In this document: piece by piece, positions 33,720 to 36,107 of the stretch
How positions within the stretch are numbered: the stretch's first letter is position 1
Layout: every line of letters starts with the position of its first letter
Assembly: GCA_026706395.1 (NCBI GenBank)
Contig: JAPOYU010000078.1
Location: 1 to 36,107 of the forward strand
Reading direction: 5' to 3'
DNA: 36,107 nucleotides
DNA from: Chloroflexota bacterium
Lineage (GTDB): Bacteria; Chloroflexota; Anaerolineae; Aggregatilineales; Phototrophicaceae
The notes under the pieces: generated by a model
What the model saw: only the letters and a program-made list of their open reading frames with translations
Databases searched by the model: none
What the model was told of the DNA's origin: nothing
Program-made: the position numbers and the translations under genes

Positions 33720-34946
33720 ATGATAGTCAGGCGAAATACGTCCGCATTGTTCAGCCGTCGGTCGCCGCACGGCAGCGGTTGCGCGCCACTATTCGTTTTG
33801 TTGCTGGTGACGGTGGGTGTTGTGCTTGTCGGGCGGCACTGGATAGGGCAGAGACTCAACCAGCGCGGCGCGCCTGATCCGGCGGCCAGCTTGAGCGACG
33901 CCTTGGCTGCTTTCGATAGCGGGAACCTGCTGTCGGCGGTCGATTACGCGCGGCAGGTTATTGAGCGGGATGGCGCGGATCAAGCCGCATACGAGTTGCT
34001 CGTCCGCGCTTTGATATATCGCAGTTACACTGACGTCGGTCGGGAATTGGACCGTATCAGAGCGCTGGAGGTAAGCGAGGAGGCGCTGGCCAAGATGCCG
34101 CGCAACCGGGACATTCTGGCGTTGCAAGGGTATGCGCTGCAAGCTGCTGGTTCGGCCGAAGAGGCGGGACGTATCGCGCTTCGAATCGTGGAGCGAGAGC
34201 CGGATCACGTCCTGTCCAGGATCGTACTCTCGTTGTCATATGGCGCGCGCGGGATCGCTAGTGCTGCGCTGCGCGCTGCCGAAACCGGACTCGAACTGGC
34301 GCGGCAGCAGAACCGATACCAGTTGGAAGCGCATCGCGCTATGGCGCTGGCCTATGGCGATTTGGCCAAATATCAGGCGGCTCTGGAACAACTTGACAAG
34401 GCCGTAAGCTTCAATGGAAAGCTGATTCCGCTGCATTTTGAGAAGGCGCTTTATGCCTTGCAAGTTGGCGATGTGGACCAGGCGACGGTGTCATTCTATA
34501 CGATCATGGCCTTGGACGAAGATAATGTGAAAGCGCGCGCGCGGTTGTGCGAACTTTCGGAACGTCTGCAAGAACGTGCTGCCGCGCTTCGATACTGCCA
34601 GGAGGTTACTGAACTGGCGCCGATCTGGGCTGACGGCTGGCAGGAATTGGGTCGGCTATATTTTCTCGAGGGCGATTATGAAAAGGCGCTTTCCGCCTTT
34701 GGTCATTGCAGCCGCTTGCAGATTGAGAGCGGCGTCGCCATACAGGATCGGCAACTGGATTGCTGGTATCTACAGGGGCAGTCGGCGGAGATTCTGGGCG
34801 ACTGTGATTCGCTGAAGTTGGTCTTTTTGGAGTTTCAGGGCATGGCGCGTGAGGCCGGGTTGCCGCAGACCTGGACTTATCCGCTTGAAGGACCGCCGAT
34901 TTGCGCCGCCTCACACTTGAAGACCGGCGAAAGCGCTTGGCCTTGA
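33720..34946 (+). CDS. membrane-anchored tetratricopeptide-repeat protein
   Basis: About 408 residues from the ATG at 33720. A basic N-terminus leads into one membrane helix (PLFVLLLVTVGVVLVGRHWIGQ, about residues 23-44), so the rest probably faces outside. The remaining chain is a run of tetratricopeptide-type helical pairs: ALAAFDSGNLLSAVDYARQVIERDGADQAAY, LALQGYALQAAGSAEEAGRIALRIVEREPDHV, MALAYGDLAKYQAALEQLDKAV, and the later GRLYFLEGDYEKALSAFGHC unit. Such repeats mediate protein contacts. A TTG at 33681 is the alternative start, with AGGAG upstream but wide spacing. The motif-rich interval before it may regulate it. It is convergent with the glycosyltransferase, nine bases apart. Confidence 0.85.
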   Translation: MIVRRNTSALFSRRSPHGSGCAPLFVLLLVTVGVVLVGRHWIGQRLNQRGAPDPAASLSDALAAFDSGNLLSAVDYARQVIERDGADQAAYELLVRALIYRSYTDVGRELDRIRALEVSEEALAKMPRNRDILALQGYALQAAGSAEEAGRIALRIVEREPDHVLSRIVLSLSYGARGIASAALRAAETGLELARQQNRYQLEAHRAMALAYGDLAKYQAALEQLDKAVSFNGKLIPLHFEKALYALQVGDVDQATVSFYTIMALDEDNVKARARLCELSERLQERAAALRYCQEVTELAPIWADGWQELGRLYFLEGDYEKALSAFGHCSRLQIESGVAIQDRQLDCWYLQGQSAEILGDCDSLKLVFLEFQGMAREAGLPQTWTYPLEGPPICAASHLKTGESAWP

Positions 34947-34955
34947 AGCTGTTCG

Positions 34956-36107
34956 CTAGGTGGTTTCAGCTTGCTTTAGCGCAACATGGTACAAGGCTAT
35001 CGTTTCTTCAATGACTTGGCGCAGGGTAAAACTTTCCAGTACGATCTCTCTACCCCGCGCGCCCAAATCGCGCCGCAGGCCCGCATCGTCGATCAGGCGC
35101 TTGACCGCTTCGGCGAGGGCCTTAACATCGTTTGGCGGGACGAGAAAGCCGTTCTCTCCCTGTTGTATGATTTCCCGGCAGCCGGGTGTGTCGGTGGCGA
35201 CGCAAGCGCGGGCGCAAGCAGCCGCTTCTATCAGGACCTTCGGCACACCTTCTCCATAAGTTGAAGGCAGGCAGACGATGTTGCTCTCGGCATAGACGGC
35301 CGGCATATCATCACATTTGCCCAGCCATTCGATAAGCCCGGCGTCGTGCCAGGTTTGCAATTGCTCTGCCGGGACGTTGAGGGGGCTTGTGCGTTCTTCG
35401 TAGCCGACCACGCGAAAACGCGCTTTGCCATGAAGCCGGCGCGCCAACTCGACAAAGTAGCCAACACCCTTTTGCCACAACAATCGCCCGGCGAAAAGGA
35501 CAACCGGGATATCCGACGGGGGTTCGGCAGATGGAGCGAACAGCGTTTCGTCGACACCGGAGCCGCGGATCACTGTCGTCTTGGCGCGATCAATCAGGCG
35601 TCGTTCAAGAAAGACCCGCTGGTCGTCTGGATTCTGGAAGATCATTTGCGTGTTGGCGCCTGCCAGGGCGAGTTTGAAGGCGGGCTGACTAAGCAAAGCG
35701 AGAAGCTTCGCCTTTAGGTCATCACTGACGAAAGTGTAACCCAAGCCGCTCATGGCCTGGATTACGGGAATGTCTCCGGTCAATCTCGCTGCGATGCCGC
35801 CGTAAATCACAGGTTTTATGCTGACATGGTGCAGCAGATCCGGCTTCAAGTCCGCATAAAGTTTGCGCAGAGCGAGTATAGTCCTCAATTCGAAGACCGG
35901 GTTGATGCCGTGCTGGCTGAGCGGCAGGGGGTGGAAAGGGAAACCTTGCGCGGTGATTTGGTTTAGGGCCGACGAGTCTTCCTGAGACGCGGCGATGTGC
36001 GCGTCAAAGCCGGCGTCGCGCGCTGCCAGCGCCAGGGAAAAACGGTGGGTGATAAAGAAGCGCGGTATGTTAACGACATAGAGCAGCTTGGGGGGCTTCT
36101 GGCGCAA
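34956..36107 (-). CDS. glycosyltransferase family 4 (reaches the window edge)
   Basis: A GT-B fold retaining glycosyltransferase of the GT4 type, probably adding a sugar to a lipid carrier or polysaccharide. The visible 383 residues begin KPPKLLYVVNIPRFFITHRF, a typical GT4 N-terminal strand and loop, and continue through KPDLLHHVSIKPVIYGGIAARL, VIRGSGVDETLF, the C-terminal nucleotide-binding VVLFAGRLLWQKGVGYFVELA, the EX7E-type region CLPSTYGEGVPKVLIEAAACA, and TDTPGCREIIQQGENGFLVPPNDV. A TTG codon sits exactly at the window edge, so the true start may lie a little beyond it, but the domain appears complete. The acceptor is unknown. Confidence 0.9.
   Translation of the reverse strand: MRQKPPKLLYVVNIPRFFITHRFSLALAARDAGFDAHIAASQEDSSALNQITAQGFPFHPLPLSQHGINPVFELRTILALRKLYADLKPDLLHHVSIKPVIYGGIAARLTGDIPVIQAMSGLGYTFVSDDLKAKLLALLSQPAFKLALAGANTQMIFQNPDDQRVFLERRLIDRAKTTVIRGSGVDETLFAPSAEPPSDIPVVLFAGRLLWQKGVGYFVELARRLHGKARFRVVGYEERTSPLNVPAEQLQTWHDAGLIEWLGKCDDMPAVYAESNIVCLPSTYGEGVPKVLIEAAACARACVATDTPGCREIIQQGENGFLVPPNDVKALAEAVKRLIDDAGLRRDLGARGREIVLESFTLRQVIEETIALYHVALKQAETT

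Noticed and set aside
1..36107. CRISPR array, tRNA, rRNA or transposase genes
   Set aside because: None seen: no spacer-repeat array, no cloverleaf with CCA end, no transposase motifs; the only tandem array is the 10-base T-tract repeat.

Overview
The window looks like chromosomal DNA from a moderately GC-rich bacterium, most likely a member of the Chloroflexota (Anaerolineae-like). The basis is indirect: a one-piece glycyl-tRNA synthetase (alpha and beta fused), a principal sigma factor with a long non-conserved insert and an extra insert in region 3, a Ser/Thr kinase with a PD40 propeller, an FHA protein with a Pro/Thr-rich tail, and short GTAGGGGCGA-type intergenic repeats. No tRNA, rRNA, CRISPR array, transposase or phage gene was seen.

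Layout. 1-2.8 kb: a small membrane protein, two tandem DUF4013-like membrane proteins, and a convergent SRPBCC protein. 3.0-10.8 kb: cdsA (minus), a membrane Ser/Thr kinase (plus), an azlC-like gene (minus), then frr-uppS-aldo/keto reductase (plus), and a minus-strand flippase-like membrane protein. frr, uppS and cdsA are usually contiguous in bacteria; here they are split. 10.9-15.7 kb, all minus: a ChlI/BchI-type AAA+ ATPase and a VWA (ChlD/BchD-type) half, then a C45-family Ntn hydrolase and alanine dehydrogenase. 15.8-19.2 kb: a LysR regulator divergent from a rhodanese gene that carries an in-frame TGA, then a membrane FHA protein. 19.3-25.3 kb: a PfkB sugar kinase, then a three-gene Gld-like ABC exporter set (ATPase, fused GldF-GldG, DUF4340). 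25.5-33.0 kb: glyQS, dnaG, rpoD and endonuclease V, an information-processing cluster whose glyS-dnaG-rpoD order recurs in other bacteria. 33.0-33.7 kb: the only long gene-free stretch, unusually rich in ordered DNA motifs. 33.7-36.1 kb: a TPR protein and a convergent glycosyltransferase reaching the window edge.

The strongest unusual signal is at the ChlI/VWA junction. The ATPase frame ends just after a run of nine A residues. The VWA frame lies at -1, has no usable start codon or ribosome binding site near the junction, and opens inside the same run. A stem-loop begins six bases after the run. This is the arrangement expected for a -1 programmed frameshift (or transcriptional slippage) that yields both a 374-residue small subunit and a 693-residue AAA+-VWA subunit from one gene.

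Other signals: an array of GTATCC heptamers at exact 11-bp spacing followed by 10-bp phased T-tracts upstream of the TPR gene; a dyad over the -35 of the ald promoter; an ATC-N9-GAT site between lysR and the rhodanese gene; and several sigma-70-like promoters that lie inside the 5' ends of the longest possible reading frames and so fix the true starts downstream.
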